NCBI RefSeq assembly: GCF_047425865.1
Contig: NZ_CP179735.1
DNA length: 64,000 nucleotides
Direction: 5' to 3' (one strand)
From: Macrococcoides equi
Lineage (GTDB): Bacteria > Bacillota > Bacilli > Staphylococcales > Staphylococcaceae
Shown here: positions 15,649 through 25,780 of the stretch, one piece after another
How positions within the stretch are numbered: the first letter of the stretch is position 1
How the letters are laid out: each line of letters begins with the position of its first letter
Notes under the pieces: generated by a model
The model's input: the letters and a program-made list of their open reading frames with translations, nothing else
Databases searched by the model: none
What the model was told of the DNA's origin: nothing
Translations under genes and position numbers: made by a program

Positions 15649-16715
15649 TTTTCGTATGCAGTTAATATTTCATATCCATCCTCAGTAACGAGAATATCAT
15701 CTTCTACACGCACACCAACTTCACCATGTAAATAAATACCTGGTTCAATTGTAAAGCACATACCTGGCTTTAACGTATCATCATTTGCTGAAGAGATGTC
15801 AGGAAACTCATGTACAGTAATACCAAGTCCATGACCTAAACGGTGCGGAAATGCCTCTCCGTATCCCTTTTCAGTGATATAGTCACGAGCTAATGCATCA
15901 ATGTCACTGATTTTAGCTCCAGGCTTAACGCCCTTAATTGCGCGTTCATTCGCTTCAGTGACTATAGCGTGGATTTCTTTATGGAATTCAGGTGGTGTAC
16001 CAAATGCAATCGTACGAGTGATATCAGAACAGTATCCTTTATAGATTACACCTAAGTCAAATAGCACATATTCGTCATTTTTTAATTGACGATTGCCAGG
16101 CGTACCGTGTGGGCTTGCTGCATGGTCTCCAAATAGGACAGTTGTACTAAAACTCATGCCAGAAATGCCTTCCACTTTTAAAATTTCTGCTTCAAGATAT
16201 TGTGCCACTTCTTTTTCTGTAATGCCTGATTTCAACTGGCTAACACCGATGCGAAGTGCTTCATCTGCATAATGCGCAGCTTGTTTCAAAATGTTGATTT
16301 CATCGTCTGTTTTGATATTGCGCATGTCTTTGATCAATTGATCGATTGATTGAAGGGACTCAGGATTGAAAACACGTAGTAAAGATTTCTCGCGTTTCAC
16401 CGTTACATGTTCTTCTTCGATATACAATTCTTCATGATCCGGAAATTTAGTATTTAATTTTGCGATTTCAAAGGCATCTTCAGTGTCAGAATAACCGAAT
16501 GTAGTCATTCCTGAAGCATTCACTGCATCTTCCACTTCCATGTTAGGGACGATTAGGCAGGCATTATCCTGAGTGATATATAATGCTGTCAAACGTTCAT
16601 GAGGATCTGATAAAAAGCCACTAAAATAGCTAATGTTGTCGGGTGTAGTAATCCATGCATGTTGAATCGATTGATCCTTCATAGTTTGTTGCAGATTGAT
16701 TAGCGTTTGTTTCAT
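15645..16715 (-). CDS. pepQ: Xaa-Pro dipeptidase, M24 family
   Basis: A 356-residue pita-bread-fold metallopeptidase. The N-terminal creatinase-like domain covers about residues 1-130. The metal ligands are visible in order: Asp residues in LFDLGVIYKGYCSDITRTIAFG, His in HRLGHGLGITVHEFP, and Glu residues in TIEPGIYLHGEVGVRVEDDI. It cleaves dipeptides with C-terminal proline in the cytoplasm. It is convergent with ald. A ribosome binding site (AAGGAG) precedes its ATG. Confidence 0.92.
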   Translation of the reverse strand: MKQTLINLQQTMKDQSIQHAWITTPDNISYFSGFLSDPHERLTALYITQDNACLIVPNMEVEDAVNASGMTTFGYSDTEDAFEIAKLNTKFPDHEELYIEEEHVTVKREKSLLRVFNPESLQSIDQLIKDMRNIKTDDEINILKQAAHYADEALRIGVSQLKSGITEKEVAQYLEAEILKVEGISGMSFSTTVLFGDHAASPHGTPGNRQLKNDEYVLFDLGVIYKGYCSDITRTIAFGTPPEFHKEIHAIVTEANERAIKGVKPGAKISDIDALARDYITEKGYGEAFPHRLGHGLGITVHEFPDISSANDDTLKPGMCFTIEPGIYLHGEVGVRVEDDILVTEDGYEILTAYEK

Positions 16716-16857
16716 AGTTTTATGCTCCTTCTTATAACGAATAATTATAGTGTATGCAAGATGAGATTAAGAATCAATTAATATTATCTATCAATCTTTT
16801 TAAAACTTTCATGAATAATGTATAATAAGGAAAAGACAAATGAAAGAGGTGCTTTAA

Positions 16858-17541
16858 GTGGACGTATTTTTTCATGGCCAATCTTGTATTTCTTTTGAGA
16901 GCAAAGGTAAAAAAATTTTAGTAGATCCGTTTATTACAGGTAATAAACTTACAGATTTAGATGCTTCTAAAGTTGAAGCAGATTATATACTGCTTACACA
17001 CGGTCATGGAGACCATTTAGGAGATACAGTTGCGATTGCTAAAAGAACAAATGCTACGGTCGTTGCAACACCAGAGTTAGTTTCATATTTGAATGGTCAA
17101 GGGATAACAAATACGCATCCGATGAATATTGGAGGAAAATGGAGTTTTGATTTTGGTGTAGTGAAATATGTACAGGCATTTCATAGTAATGCTTTATATG
17201 ATGATGAAGGAAACATTATTTACTTTGGTATGCCATGTGGTTTGATAATTGAAGTAGAAGGCAAGACAATTTATCATACTGGAGACACTGGATTGTTCTC
17301 TGATATGAAGCTCATCGCTGACCGTCATCCGGTAGACTTATGTTTTGTTCCGATCGGTGATAATTTTACGATGGGTATAGATGACGCAGCATATGCGATC
17401 AACGAATTGATTCAACCAAAATTAACAGTACCGGTTCACTACAATACTTTCCTTTACATTGAAGTGGATCCACAAGCATTTAAAAAACAGGTATATGGTG
17501 CTGTTGAGATTTTAGAAGCAGGACAATCAGTTACAATTTAA
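16858..17541 (+). CDS. ytkL: Metallo-beta-lactamase-fold hydrolase, UPF0173 (YtkL-like)
   Basis: A 227-residue metallo-hydrolase. The Zn-binding LLTHGHGDHLGD motif is near residue 48, with further ligands in YHTGDTGLFSD and VPVHYNTF. It belongs to the conserved UPF0173 group whose substrate is not established. The start is GTG at 16858 after GAAAGAGGTG. The ytoI-like gene follows within 32 bases, so they are probably one operon. Confidence 0.88.
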   Translation: MDVFFHGQSCISFESKGKKILVDPFITGNKLTDLDASKVEADYILLTHGHGDHLGDTVAIAKRTNATVVATPELVSYLNGQGITNTHPMNIGGKWSFDFGVVKYVQAFHSNALYDDEGNIIYFGMPCGLIIEVEGKTIYHTGDTGLFSDMKLIADRHPVDLCFVPIGDNFTMGIDDAAYAINELIQPKLTVPVHYNTFLYIEVDPQAFKKQVYGAVEILEAGQSVTI

Positions 17542-17572
17542 GTTATAAAAGTTATGGAAACTAGGTGGCAAA

Positions 17573-18874
17573 TTGACTAAACATGAACAAATTATCGCAC
17601 ATATTTCTAGTCTTACTGTAGGTAGTAAGATTTCGGTGAGACAAATAGCAAAGGATTTGAACGTTTCTGAAGGTACAGCATATCGTGCGATAAAAGAAGC
17701 GGAGAATAATGGGATTGTCTCGACAATAGAACGTGTGGGAACTGTAAGAATAGAGAAGAAAACGAGAAATTCAATTGACCGACTGACTTTCGCTGAAATT
17801 GTTAATATCATTGATGGACAAGTGCTTGGTGGTAGAAGTGGGCTGCATAAATCACTTACTAAATTTGCGATTGGTGCAATGGAAGTTGAGGATGTCAGTA
17901 AATATTTAGGTGAGAATACACTGCTTATCGTTGGTAATCGTGTAGAAGTACAAAAACTTGCACTGAGCAGAGGATCAGCTGTTCTTCTCACTGGTGGATT
18001 TGATACGACTGAAGAAGTTAAAAATCTGTCAGATCAGCTTGGACTTCCGATCATATCATCAAATTTTGACACGTTTGCTGTGGCAAATATGATTAACCGT
18101 GCAATTTATGACCAACTGATAAAGAAAGAAGTATTAACAGCACAAGATATATTAATCAAACTTGATGAAACCAGCTATCTGAAAGAAAGTGACTCAATAA
18201 GTGACTGGCACGCATTGTCTGAAAGCTCAAAACACACACGCTTCCCGGTTTTGGATGCGAATAATAAATTGAGTGGTATGGTGACGAGTAAAGATATTTT
18301 TAATCAGAATCCATCAGAGAAGATTAAGAAAGTCATGACGAAATCACCTGTAACTGTTAACTTAAATACAACAGTTGCGAGTTGTGCGCATATTATGATT
18401 TGGGAGAGTATTGAATTACTCCCGGTTGTCTCAAGATATAATAATTTACTCGGTGTTGTATCAAGAGAAGATGTACTAAAAGCCATGCAATCTGCAGACA
18501 GACAACCACATATGGGAGATACATTTAACGATCAGGTATTAAAGAAAATGAAATTTAATAATGACCAAATTTCTATTCAAATTACACCTCAAATGTCCAA
18601 TCAATATGGAAGCTTGAGTAAATCTGTATTTCTTGCAATCATTGAAGAAGCAGTGAAGTTCCACAGTAAACGCTATATTCGCGGAGATGTATTGATTGAT
18701 AGTATTAATATCTTCTTTATAAGAACGGTTCAGATTGATTCAATATTAGATGTAGAAGTGAGTCTCTTGGATATGGGGCGTAAGTTTGCGAAGATGGAAA
18801 TTGACATATTACAAAATAATGTTGCAGTAGCCAAAGCGATGGCTATTCTACAAGTTATTGAACATTACTATTAA
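17573..18874 (+). CDS. ytoI: YtoI-like regulator with HTH, DRTGG, CBS and hotdog domains
   Basis: A 433-residue protein. In order: a helix-turn-helix at residues 1-65 (SVRQIAKDLNVSEGTAYRAI), a DRTGG domain at about 70-180, a CBS pair at about 195-310 (FPVLDANNKLSGMVTSKD and LLPVVSRYNNLLGVVSRED), and a hotdog thioesterase-like domain to the end. This layout matches Bacillus YtoI. CBS pairs usually sense adenine nucleotides; the target genes and ligand are not known. The start is TTG at 17573 with AGGTGG upstream. A bidirectional terminator follows. Confidence 0.88.
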   Translation: MTKHEQIIAHISSLTVGSKISVRQIAKDLNVSEGTAYRAIKEAENNGIVSTIERVGTVRIEKKTRNSIDRLTFAEIVNIIDGQVLGGRSGLHKSLTKFAIGAMEVEDVSKYLGENTLLIVGNRVEVQKLALSRGSAVLLTGGFDTTEEVKNLSDQLGLPIISSNFDTFAVANMINRAIYDQLIKKEVLTAQDILIKLDETSYLKESDSISDWHALSESSKHTRFPVLDANNKLSGMVTSKDIFNQNPSEKIKKVMTKSPVTVNLNTTVASCAHIMIWESIELLPVVSRYNNLLGVVSREDVLKAMQSADRQPHMGDTFNDQVLKKMKFNNDQISIQITPQMSNQYGSLSKSVFLAIIEEAVKFHSKRYIRGDVLIDSINIFFIRTVQIDSILDVEVSLLDMGRKFAKMEIDILQNNVAVAKAMAILQVIEHYY

Positions 18875-18875
18875 A

Positions 18876-18905
18876 AAAAGATTGAGGCATTTGCCTCAAT
18901 CTTTT
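18876..18905. terminator. Bidirectional terminator between ytoI and ytpI
   Basis: A 13-bp stem (18876-18888 with 18893-18905) has a 4-base loop, with A and T runs on its two sides. Confidence 0.9.
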
Positions 18906-18911
18906 AATCAT

Positions 18912-19265
18912 TTATCTTCTGCTGCGTTGTTGCTTACGTAAAGATTCCCATGCAGCATCTTCCTTATCAAAGTTACCTTCAAAGTACTTTTTAGCTTTAA
19001 CTGCATATTGGTAATTATAAAGTGCATAAGCAATTAATAACCCGCAGATGATATACGTCCATGTTCCGGGGAAATTTAATATTTGTGTGACTGCAAATGC
19101 TGCCATAAATATTGCAAAGCATTGTTTAGCACGTGCTCTATACCAGGCGCGTCTAACATCTCTAATCTCCCTGAACACTTTTGCGATATTATAGAGTGTA
19201 AAGATAAAAGAAAAAATCATTATCGTTACGAACGTCATGAGTATGTAAGGAAAAATAACATCCAT
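18912..19265 (-). CDS. ytpI: YtpI-like membrane protein
   Basis: A 117-residue protein with three predicted membrane segments (about residues 8-28, 50-65 and 68-86), a basic loop RRAWYRARAKQ and a charged tail ending in RKQQRSRR. Length, topology and position between ytoI and nrnA match Bacillus YtpI. Function unknown. It is divergent from nrnA with a 70-base gap that must hold both promoters. Confidence 0.8.
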   Translation of the reverse strand: MDVIFPYILMTFVTIMIFSFIFTLYNIAKVFREIRDVRRAWYRARAKQCFAIFMAAFAVTQILNFPGTWTYIICGLLIAYALYNYQYAVKAKKYFEGNFDKEDAAWESLRKQQRSRR

Positions 19266-19339
19266 TTTTAAAAACCTCCAGTCTTAAAAATTATAGCATA
19301 ACTTTATAGACTGTAAATCAAACATTCAAAGGAGAATTT

Positions 19340-20287
19340 ATGAATAAACGTGATATCAGCACTTTAATAGAAAAAATTAATACATACGAAACCATTATTC
19401 TGTTCAGACATGTTCGTCCAGATCCAGATGCATTAGGTTCACAATTAGGATTTAAGCATGCGATTTTAAAGTTATTTCCTGGTAAACATGTATATGCAGT
19501 GGGTAGCACTGTTGATAATCTTAGTTTTATAGGCGAGATGGATGAAATTTCTAGTGACGTATTTTCCGATGCTTTAGCTATTGTTTTAGATACTGCCAAT
19601 GCGCCGAGAATAGATGATGAACGCTATCAGTTATGCGCAGAAACGATTAAAATTGACCATCATCCACCTGTCGATCAATATGCTGGATTAAACATCGTAA
19701 ATACTAACAGTTCTTCAACGAGTGAGATAATTTACGAAATATTGGTAGATATAGGATACGGCCGTGACCTGATTACACGAGACGTCGCACGTTGTCTTTA
19801 TATCGGTATTGTAGGAGATACTGGTAGATTTTTATTTAACAACACATCAAGCAGAACGATGGCAATCGCTTCGGAATTACTGGAATATGATATAGAACAT
19901 ACAGCATTGATCAATACGATGCAGCAAAGAGATTTAACATCAATACGTTTTCAAGGATATGTGTTACAGCACTTTAAATTTGAAGAGGGTGTTGGCTATA
20001 TTTATATTACGAAAGCAATTTTAGAGCAGTTTAATATTTCAGCGAGCAATGCTTCTCTCTTTGTAAATAGTCTGGCAGATACTCAAGGGATTAAAGCGTG
20101 GGCTTTTGCAATTGATGAAACGAATGAAATTCGAGTACGTTTAAGAAGTAAAGGTGTTGTCATTAACGAACTTGCAGCTGAGTATAATGGAGGGGGGCAT
20201 CCATTGGCAAGTGGTGCTTCTGTGTATAGTGAGGAAGAACTTAATCAGCTTATTGAAAAATTAAAGACGTTAGTGAAGCATGCATAA
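19340..20287 (+). CDS. nrnA: NanoRNase / pAp phosphatase, DHH family
   Basis: A 315-residue DHH-DHHA1 phosphoesterase. Motif I is FRHVRPDPDALGSQLGF (HxDxDxxGS type), motif III IDHHPP is near residue 110, and the DHHA1 end has YNGGGHPLASGAS. NrnA degrades 2-5-nucleotide RNAs and dephosphorylates 3'-phosphoadenosine 5'-phosphate, so it links RNA turnover and sulfur metabolism. AAAGGAG precedes the ATG. dnaE starts 19 bases after it, indicating an operon. Confidence 0.93.
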   Translation: MNKRDISTLIEKINTYETIILFRHVRPDPDALGSQLGFKHAILKLFPGKHVYAVGSTVDNLSFIGEMDEISSDVFSDALAIVLDTANAPRIDDERYQLCAETIKIDHHPPVDQYAGLNIVNTNSSSTSEIIYEILVDIGYGRDLITRDVARCLYIGIVGDTGRFLFNNTSSRTMAIASELLEYDIEHTALINTMQQRDLTSIRFQGYVLQHFKFEEGVGYIYITKAILEQFNISASNASLFVNSLADTQGIKAWAFAIDETNEIRVRLRSKGVVINELAAEYNGGGHPLASGASVYSEEELNQLIEKLKTLVKHA

Positions 20288-20306
20288 ATATTTGTGAGGT
20301 GAGAAA

Positions 20307-23300
20307 ATGGTTGTACATTTAAATATTCATTCATCATATGATTTACTACACTCAACAATCCGAATCAATCAGTTGGTGGAACGTGTGAAAGCAATGGGAC
20401 AAACATCAGTAGCTATTACAGACTTGAATGTATTGTTTGGTGTACAGTCATTTTACAAAGCATGCATTGCAGCTGATATAAAACCGATTATTGGGATGGA
20501 AGTTATTGTAACGGACGGTATAGAAGACTGTAATACGGTGTTACTTGCAAAAAACAATGATGGATTTAAAAACTTAATGCAGTTATCATCACGCATTCAG
20601 TTAAAAAATATTGCAAAAATATCACCAGACTTACTGAAACAGTATAGTGGTGATCTCATAATCATCTATAAAAAATTACACTCTAATCAAGCTCACTTTA
20701 TAATCCAGGATGCTGAATTTTATGTAAGTCATGATAGTACGATGGACGGTAGAAAAGTTTATATTGATGATGTTAGGTACATAAATTCAGACGGTGTCGT
20801 AGATTTAAGTATTTTAAATGCTATTGATGAAAATAAGAAAATGAATCTGGAAGCGGTAACGCTTAAAGCTGGAGATAAGTATTTAAGAACAGAAGAAATG
20901 CTTATTGATATTGGCATAACTCGTGAAATGTTACAAGTAACGCATGATATCGCTGATCAATGTAATGTAACATTCAAATACGCAACGCACCTGCCAAAGT
21001 TTCCGGTCCCACATAATCAAACAAGTGAAGCTTATTTAATGGAATTACTTAATCATAATAAATTAAAGATTCCGGAATTTAATGCTGTATATGAAGAAAG
21101 GTTGAAGTATGAATATGAAGTAATCTGCAAGATGGGTTTTGCAGATTACTTTCTGATTGTCAGTGATTTAATACATTTTGCCAAATCAAACGATATATTA
21201 GTTGGACCTGGTCGTGGTTCAGCAAGTGGTTCACTTGTGAGTTATGTACTCAATATTACGACGATTGATCCTATAGAACATCATTTACTCTTTGAACGAT
21301 TCTTGAATCCAGAGCGTGTGACGATGCCTGACATCGACATAGATTTTGAGGATACAAAGCGAGATGCGGTCATCGATTATGTCATAGAAAAATATGGCGC
21401 ATTCAATGTTAGTGGTATTGTCACTTTCGGTCATTTGTCGATGCGTGCAGTAATGCGTGAAGTTGGGCGAATCCTTCAGTTTTCTGAAGATGAACTAAAA
21501 GAAGCAAGTATGCTACTCGGTCATAAATTTAAAGATCTAGATGATGCGTATCAGGACGATCCATTTTCAAGGTTTGTAGATGGTAATGATCGCAAAAAGA
21601 AATGGTTCTCCATAGCAAAGTCACTTGAGGGTTTGCCACGACATACGTCTACCCATGCTGCCGGTGTAATCATTCACGATCAGATATTAACAGACTATGT
21701 ACCGCTTGTAATGGGTGATGACATCCCGCTAACCCAATGGAATATGACTGAAGTGGAAGCGATAGGCCTACTTAAAATTGATTTTCTGGGATTGCGCAAT
21801 TTAACGATTATACATAATATTATGCGCAGTATTCAGGCACAGTATGGTCATAATATTCAGCTGGAACAGATTCCTTTTGATGATCCGAAGGTATTTCAGT
21901 ATTTATCTGCTGGAGATACGATGGGAATCTTCCAGCTGGAATCTGATGGTATACGTAATGTGCTGAAACGTTTAAAACCTGAAACGTTTGAAGATATTGT
22001 TGCAGTCCTTAGTCTGTACAGACCGGGCCCAATGGAACAAATTCCTGTATATATTGAGCGTCGTCATAACCGTCAAAATTTTCAGTTGTTACATGATGAT
22101 TTGTCCGACATACTGGCATCAACCTATGGTGTTATTATTTATCAGGAACAAATTATGCAGATAGCCAACAAATTTGCAGGATTTAGTTACGGAGAAGCTG
22201 ATATATTAAGACGTGCCATGAGTAAGAAGAACCATCAGGCGTTGATTGAACAGCAGCAGCACTTTATTGAGGGCAGTATAAATAATGGATATTCAAAAGA
22301 GCAGGCGATAGCAATCTATGATTTGATTTTGAAGTTTGCTAATTATGGATTTAATAAGGCGCATGCAGTAGCATATGCAAAAATCTCATATATCATGATG
22401 TATTTTAAAGTACACTATCCAAACATCTTCTATGCAGCGACCCTCAGTAATCAGATAGGTGTAGAACAGAAAACAAGAGAAATAATTGCGGAGATCAAGT
22501 CGAAACTGATTAAATTATATCCAGCAGATATCAATCAAGCCGGATGGTATTACAAACCTCGAAAAGATGGCATCATGATGTCGCTAGGCATGATTAAAGG
22601 TGTCGGATATAAGAGTGTCATTGAAATCACAGAAGAGCGAAAGAAAGGACCATTTAAGGACATTTATGATTTTTGTGCACGTATTCCAAAGCGTGTGAAG
22701 TCAAAAGCGCTACTGGAAGCACTCATTCATGTAGGGGCATTCGACAATTTCAAGGAAAACCGTGCGACGCTTCTTGCTTCTCTTGATGCAATTCTGGATG
22801 TTGAAAAAGAAGCATTTGGAGAAATGAATTTTCTGGAATCGCTCGGTCTTAATAAAAAGAAAACGTATCATTATCACGAAGAAATGTCAGAGGAACAGAA
22901 AGCTAAATATGAGTCAGAATATCTTGGCTTCTATATTTCAAAGCATCCAATTGAATCCTTGTTTAATAAGCTTCAGTATTTACCGTTATATCAACTGGAA
23001 CAGCGTGCGAATAATAAATATATGCTTATATGGGTTGAGTCACTGAAAAGAATTAGAACAAAAAAAGGTCAGCCCATGGCATTTATTTTGGCGATGGATG
23101 GCATGCATCAAAAAGATTTGGTTGTGTTTCCGGCTATATTTCATAAATTTGAAACAATCATACAAACAAACCAGCCTTTAATCATCAAAGGTAAATTTGA
23201 TGCTAAAAAGGCAGACCAGATTATTGTCAGTGAAATGATGACCGTAAAATCATTTATTGATCATATACATCAATCAGCTTCAAAACTTTATGTCAGAGTG

Positions 23301-23450
23301 CCTATTGAAAACAAGAAGTTGTTAAGAGAGAACGGCGATATTGAAGTAATATTATTTAGTGAATACACTGACAGCATGGGATTTATCGGATATAGCGATC
23401 TTAATCAATTTATTGCTGATTACAATCCAGAGGATATTCGGTTAATTTAG
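20307..23450 (+). CDS. dnaE: DNA polymerase III alpha subunit, DnaE type
   Basis: A 1047-residue C-family polymerase. The N-terminal PHP domain starts VHLNIHSSYDLLHSTI. The catalytic aspartates are in MPDIDIDFED, after the PGRGSASGSLVSYVL motif. The helix-hairpin-helix and OB regions fill the C-terminal third. In Bacillales this enzyme extends primers beside the main replicase PolC and takes part in lesion bypass. GTGAGG precedes the ATG. It is terminated by a hairpin that also contains a FadR-type operator. Confidence 0.95.
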   Translation: MVVHLNIHSSYDLLHSTIRINQLVERVKAMGQTSVAITDLNVLFGVQSFYKACIAADIKPIIGMEVIVTDGIEDCNTVLLAKNNDGFKNLMQLSSRIQLKNIAKISPDLLKQYSGDLIIIYKKLHSNQAHFIIQDAEFYVSHDSTMDGRKVYIDDVRYINSDGVVDLSILNAIDENKKMNLEAVTLKAGDKYLRTEEMLIDIGITREMLQVTHDIADQCNVTFKYATHLPKFPVPHNQTSEAYLMELLNHNKLKIPEFNAVYEERLKYEYEVICKMGFADYFLIVSDLIHFAKSNDILVGPGRGSASGSLVSYVLNITTIDPIEHHLLFERFLNPERVTMPDIDIDFEDTKRDAVIDYVIEKYGAFNVSGIVTFGHLSMRAVMREVGRILQFSEDELKEASMLLGHKFKDLDDAYQDDPFSRFVDGNDRKKKWFSIAKSLEGLPRHTSTHAAGVIIHDQILTDYVPLVMGDDIPLTQWNMTEVEAIGLLKIDFLGLRNLTIIHNIMRSIQAQYGHNIQLEQIPFDDPKVFQYLSAGDTMGIFQLESDGIRNVLKRLKPETFEDIVAVLSLYRPGPMEQIPVYIERRHNRQNFQLLHDDLSDILASTYGVIIYQEQIMQIANKFAGFSYGEADILRRAMSKKNHQALIEQQQHFIEGSINNGYSKEQAIAIYDLILKFANYGFNKAHAVAYAKISYIMMYFKVHYPNIFYAATLSNQIGVEQKTREIIAEIKSKLIKLYPADINQAGWYYKPRKDGIMMSLGMIKGVGYKSVIEITEERKKGPFKDIYDFCARIPKRVKSKALLEALIHVGAFDNFKENRATLLASLDAILDVEKEAFGEMNFLESLGLNKKKTYHYHEEMSEEQKAKYESEYLGFYISKHPIESLFNKLQYLPLYQLEQRANNKYMLIWVESLKRIRTKKGQPMAFILAMDGMHQKDLVVFPAIFHKFETIIQTNQPLIIKGKFDAKKADQIIVSEMMTVKSFIDHIHQSASKLYVRVPIENKKLLRENGDIEVILFSEYTDSMGFIGYSDLNQFIADYNPEDIRLI

Positions 23451-23482
23451 CTTTTCAAAAATCAAAAAGATATGATATAGTT

Positions 23483-23513
23483 AACCTTAGTGGTCAGACC
23501 ACTAAGGTTTTTT
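23483..23513 (+). terminator. dnaE terminator containing a FadR-type operator
   Basis: A perfect 12-bp stem, AACCTTAGTGGT with ACCACTAAGGTT, has a 3-base loop and is followed by T residues. Its centre, TGGTCAGACCA (23491-23501), fits the TNGTNNNACNA operator of FadR-group GntR regulators. The next gene, 33 bases away, encodes such a regulator. Confidence 0.85.
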
Positions 23514-23533
23514 ATAATGAAGGAGGTAATGGT

Positions 23534-23977
23534 GTGAATCCAATACCGAATAAAGGATTTAATACTGTAATTACTGAAATTAATACAATCATCAAAAAGA
23601 AAAACTTAACTGCTGGAGATAAGCTTCCGTCTGAACGTTACTTAAGCGAGAGTTTGAATATTAGCCGTTCAAGTGTCAGAGAAGCACTGCGCGCACTCGA
23701 AATGCTGGGAGTTATTGAAACTCGACGTGGTGAAGGTACTTATATAACTGAAATGGACAATAATCAATTCATAGAGATGATTGCAGGCTACGTTATTACT
23801 ACGGATACGCAGCAAGCAGAAATCACTGATTTTATACATATGATAGAAAGGATTGCAATGGATTCACATCCAGAACAGCCCATTAATGAAGCAATTGAAG
23901 CGCGAAATACGATAATGTTTCGTGTATGGAAATTATTAAAGCAGTTTGAAAAGACATATGAAATAGAGGAGTCATAA
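23534..23977 (+). CDS. Short GntR-family (FadR group) transcriptional regulator
   Basis: A 147-residue protein. The GntR winged helix fills residues 5-75 (LTAGDKLPSERYLSESLNISRSSVREALRALEMLGVIETRRGEGTY in outline). FadR-group proteins normally have a further 140-residue helical ligand-binding domain; here only about 70 residues follow, so that domain is shortened or absent. The start is GTG 23534, seven bases after AGGAGG. It precedes accD by one base and so is part of the acetyl-CoA carboxylase operon. Autoregulation through TGGTCAGACCA is likely. It could sense a fatty-acid intermediate, but this is inference. Confidence 0.82.
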   Translation: MNPIPNKGFNTVITEINTIIKKKNLTAGDKLPSERYLSESLNISRSSVREALRALEMLGVIETRRGEGTYITEMDNNQFIEMIAGYVITTDTQQAEITDFIHMIERIAMDSHPEQPINEAIEARNTIMFRVWKLLKQFEKTYEIEES

Positions 23978-23978
23978 T

Positions 23979-24833
23979 ATGTTCAAAGATATTTTTAAAC
24001 GCAATAAAAAGAAAAAATATGTAGCTGTTCAACATATGAAAGACAATGATGTACCGGAAGGTATCATGGTAAAATGTCCAAAATGTAAAAAAATTATGTA
24101 TACAAAGGAGCTAAGTTCAAATTTAAATGTATGTTTTCATTGTGACCATCATATTGCATTAAGTGCATATGAGCGTATCGAAGCTATTACTGACAAGGAT
24201 AGTTTTGAGGAATTTGATCAGGTAATCGCCTCGCAAAATCCATTAACTTTCCCGAATTATTCTGAAAAACTTGAAAGTGATAAAGAAAAGACAGGCTTAA
24301 ATGAAGCTGTTGTGACTGGGGTAGGGCGTATTGACCAACATCCATTTGGAATATGTGTAATGGATGCCAGATTCAGAATGGGATCGATGGGAACGGTTGT
24401 AGGTGAAAAGATCAGTCGATTAATTGATTATTGTACTGAACATGAGTTACCTTTTGTCATCTTTACCGCAAGTGGTGGCGCTAGAATGCAGGAAGGCATC
24501 TTGTCCCTTATGCAGATGGCCAAAACGAGTGTAGCAATAGAACGTCATTGTGAAAAAGGATTGTTATTTATCTCATATATGACACATCCAACGACAGGTG
24601 GAGTTTCTGCAAGTTTTGCGTCAGTGGGTGATATTAATCTGGCAGAACCGGAAAGTTTAATTGGGTTTGCCGGTCGACGTATCATTGAACAAACTATCAA
24701 TGAAAAACTACCAGAAGATTTTCAGACTGCTGAATTTTTACTTGAGCATGGCCAATTGGATAAAGTGGTACATCGCAAAGATATGAAAGAGACGCTCAGT
24801 AAAATCATTGCGATGCATTCGAAAGGGGAATAA
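23979..24833 (+). CDS. accD: Acetyl-CoA carboxylase carboxyltransferase beta subunit
   Basis: A 284-residue subunit. The N-terminal zinc ribbon has Cys33, Cys36, Cys52 and Cys55. The crotonase-like core carries FTASGGARMQEGILSLMQMA and TTGGVSASFASVGD. With AccA it moves the carboxyl group from biotin to acetyl-CoA, the first step of fatty acid synthesis. AGAGGAG precedes the ATG. accA follows two bases after the stop. Confidence 0.96.
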   Translation: MFKDIFKRNKKKKYVAVQHMKDNDVPEGIMVKCPKCKKIMYTKELSSNLNVCFHCDHHIALSAYERIEAITDKDSFEEFDQVIASQNPLTFPNYSEKLESDKEKTGLNEAVVTGVGRIDQHPFGICVMDARFRMGSMGTVVGEKISRLIDYCTEHELPFVIFTASGGARMQEGILSLMQMAKTSVAIERHCEKGLLFISYMTHPTTGGVSASFASVGDINLAEPESLIGFAGRRIIEQTINEKLPEDFQTAEFLLEHGQLDKVVHRKDMKETLSKIIAMHSKGE

Positions 24834-24835
24834 CT

Positions 24836-25780
24836 ATGGCTTTAGATTTTGAAAAACCTTTGTATGAAATTGATCGTAAGATTGAAGAATTAAAAAAATA
24901 TATGGCGAATGAAGGTGTAGATTTAAGTGATGAGGTGAAAACACTGGAAATTTCACGCGTCGAAAAATTTAATGATATCTATGATAATCTAACACCATGG
25001 CAACGTGTACAGATTGCACGTCTGGCTGAGCGTCCTACAACACTTGACTATATCGAAGAAATATTTGATGACTTCATTGAATTACATGGGGACAGAAATT
25101 TTCGTGATGATCCTGCGATTATTGGGGGTATCGCACGTTATAAAGGTAGGGCTGTCACTGTCATAGGTCACCAGCGCGGAAAAGATACGAAAGATAACAT
25201 ATTTCGAAATTTTGGTATGGCACACCCGGAAGGTTACCGTAAAGCATTAAGATTAATGAAACAAGCTGAAAAGTTTAAACGTCCGATTATATTGTTTATC
25301 GATACGAAAGGTGCATATCCTGGTAAAGCTGCTGAAGAACGTGGCCAGAGTGAATCAATCGCAAGAAACTTAGTTGAAATGGCAGCACTCACTGTCCCGG
25401 TTATTTCTATTGTAATTGGAGAAGGCGGAAGTGGTGGAGCGCTTGGATTAGGAATTTGTAATCGCTTATTAATGCTTGAAAACTCTACTTATTCTGTGAT
25501 TTCTCCTGAAGGAGCAGCAGCACTATTATGGAAAGACAGCAGTCTTGCCCAGCTTGCAGCAGAAAGTATGAGAATAACAGGACCGGATTTACTGGAATTA
25601 AATATTGTAGATGAATTGATCAGTGAAGTTAAGGGAGGCGCACACCTTGATTTGCCACAACAAAGTCAGTTGATTGATCACGTGATCAATAAGCATTTAG
25701 ATGAGCTCATACAGTTATCACCTGAGCAATTAAAGAATCAAAGATACGATAAATTTAGAGCAATTGGAAGTGAAATGTAA
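24836..25780 (+). CDS. accA: Acetyl-CoA carboxylase carboxyltransferase alpha subunit
   Basis: A 314-residue subunit. Signature stretches are LHGDRNFRDDPAIIGGIARY, GHQRGKDTKDNIFRNFGMAHPEGYRKA and IGEGGSGGALGLG. It forms the alpha2-beta2 transferase with AccD and is translated from the same message. A terminator about 60 bases downstream separates it from pfkA. Confidence 0.96.
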   Translation: MALDFEKPLYEIDRKIEELKKYMANEGVDLSDEVKTLEISRVEKFNDIYDNLTPWQRVQIARLAERPTTLDYIEEIFDDFIELHGDRNFRDDPAIIGGIARYKGRAVTVIGHQRGKDTKDNIFRNFGMAHPEGYRKALRLMKQAEKFKRPIILFIDTKGAYPGKAAEERGQSESIARNLVEMAALTVPVISIVIGEGGSGGALGLGICNRLLMLENSTYSVISPEGAAALLWKDSSLAQLAAESMRITGPDLLELNIVDELISEVKGGAHLDLPQQSQLIDHVINKHLDELIQLSPEQLKNQRYDKFRAIGSEM

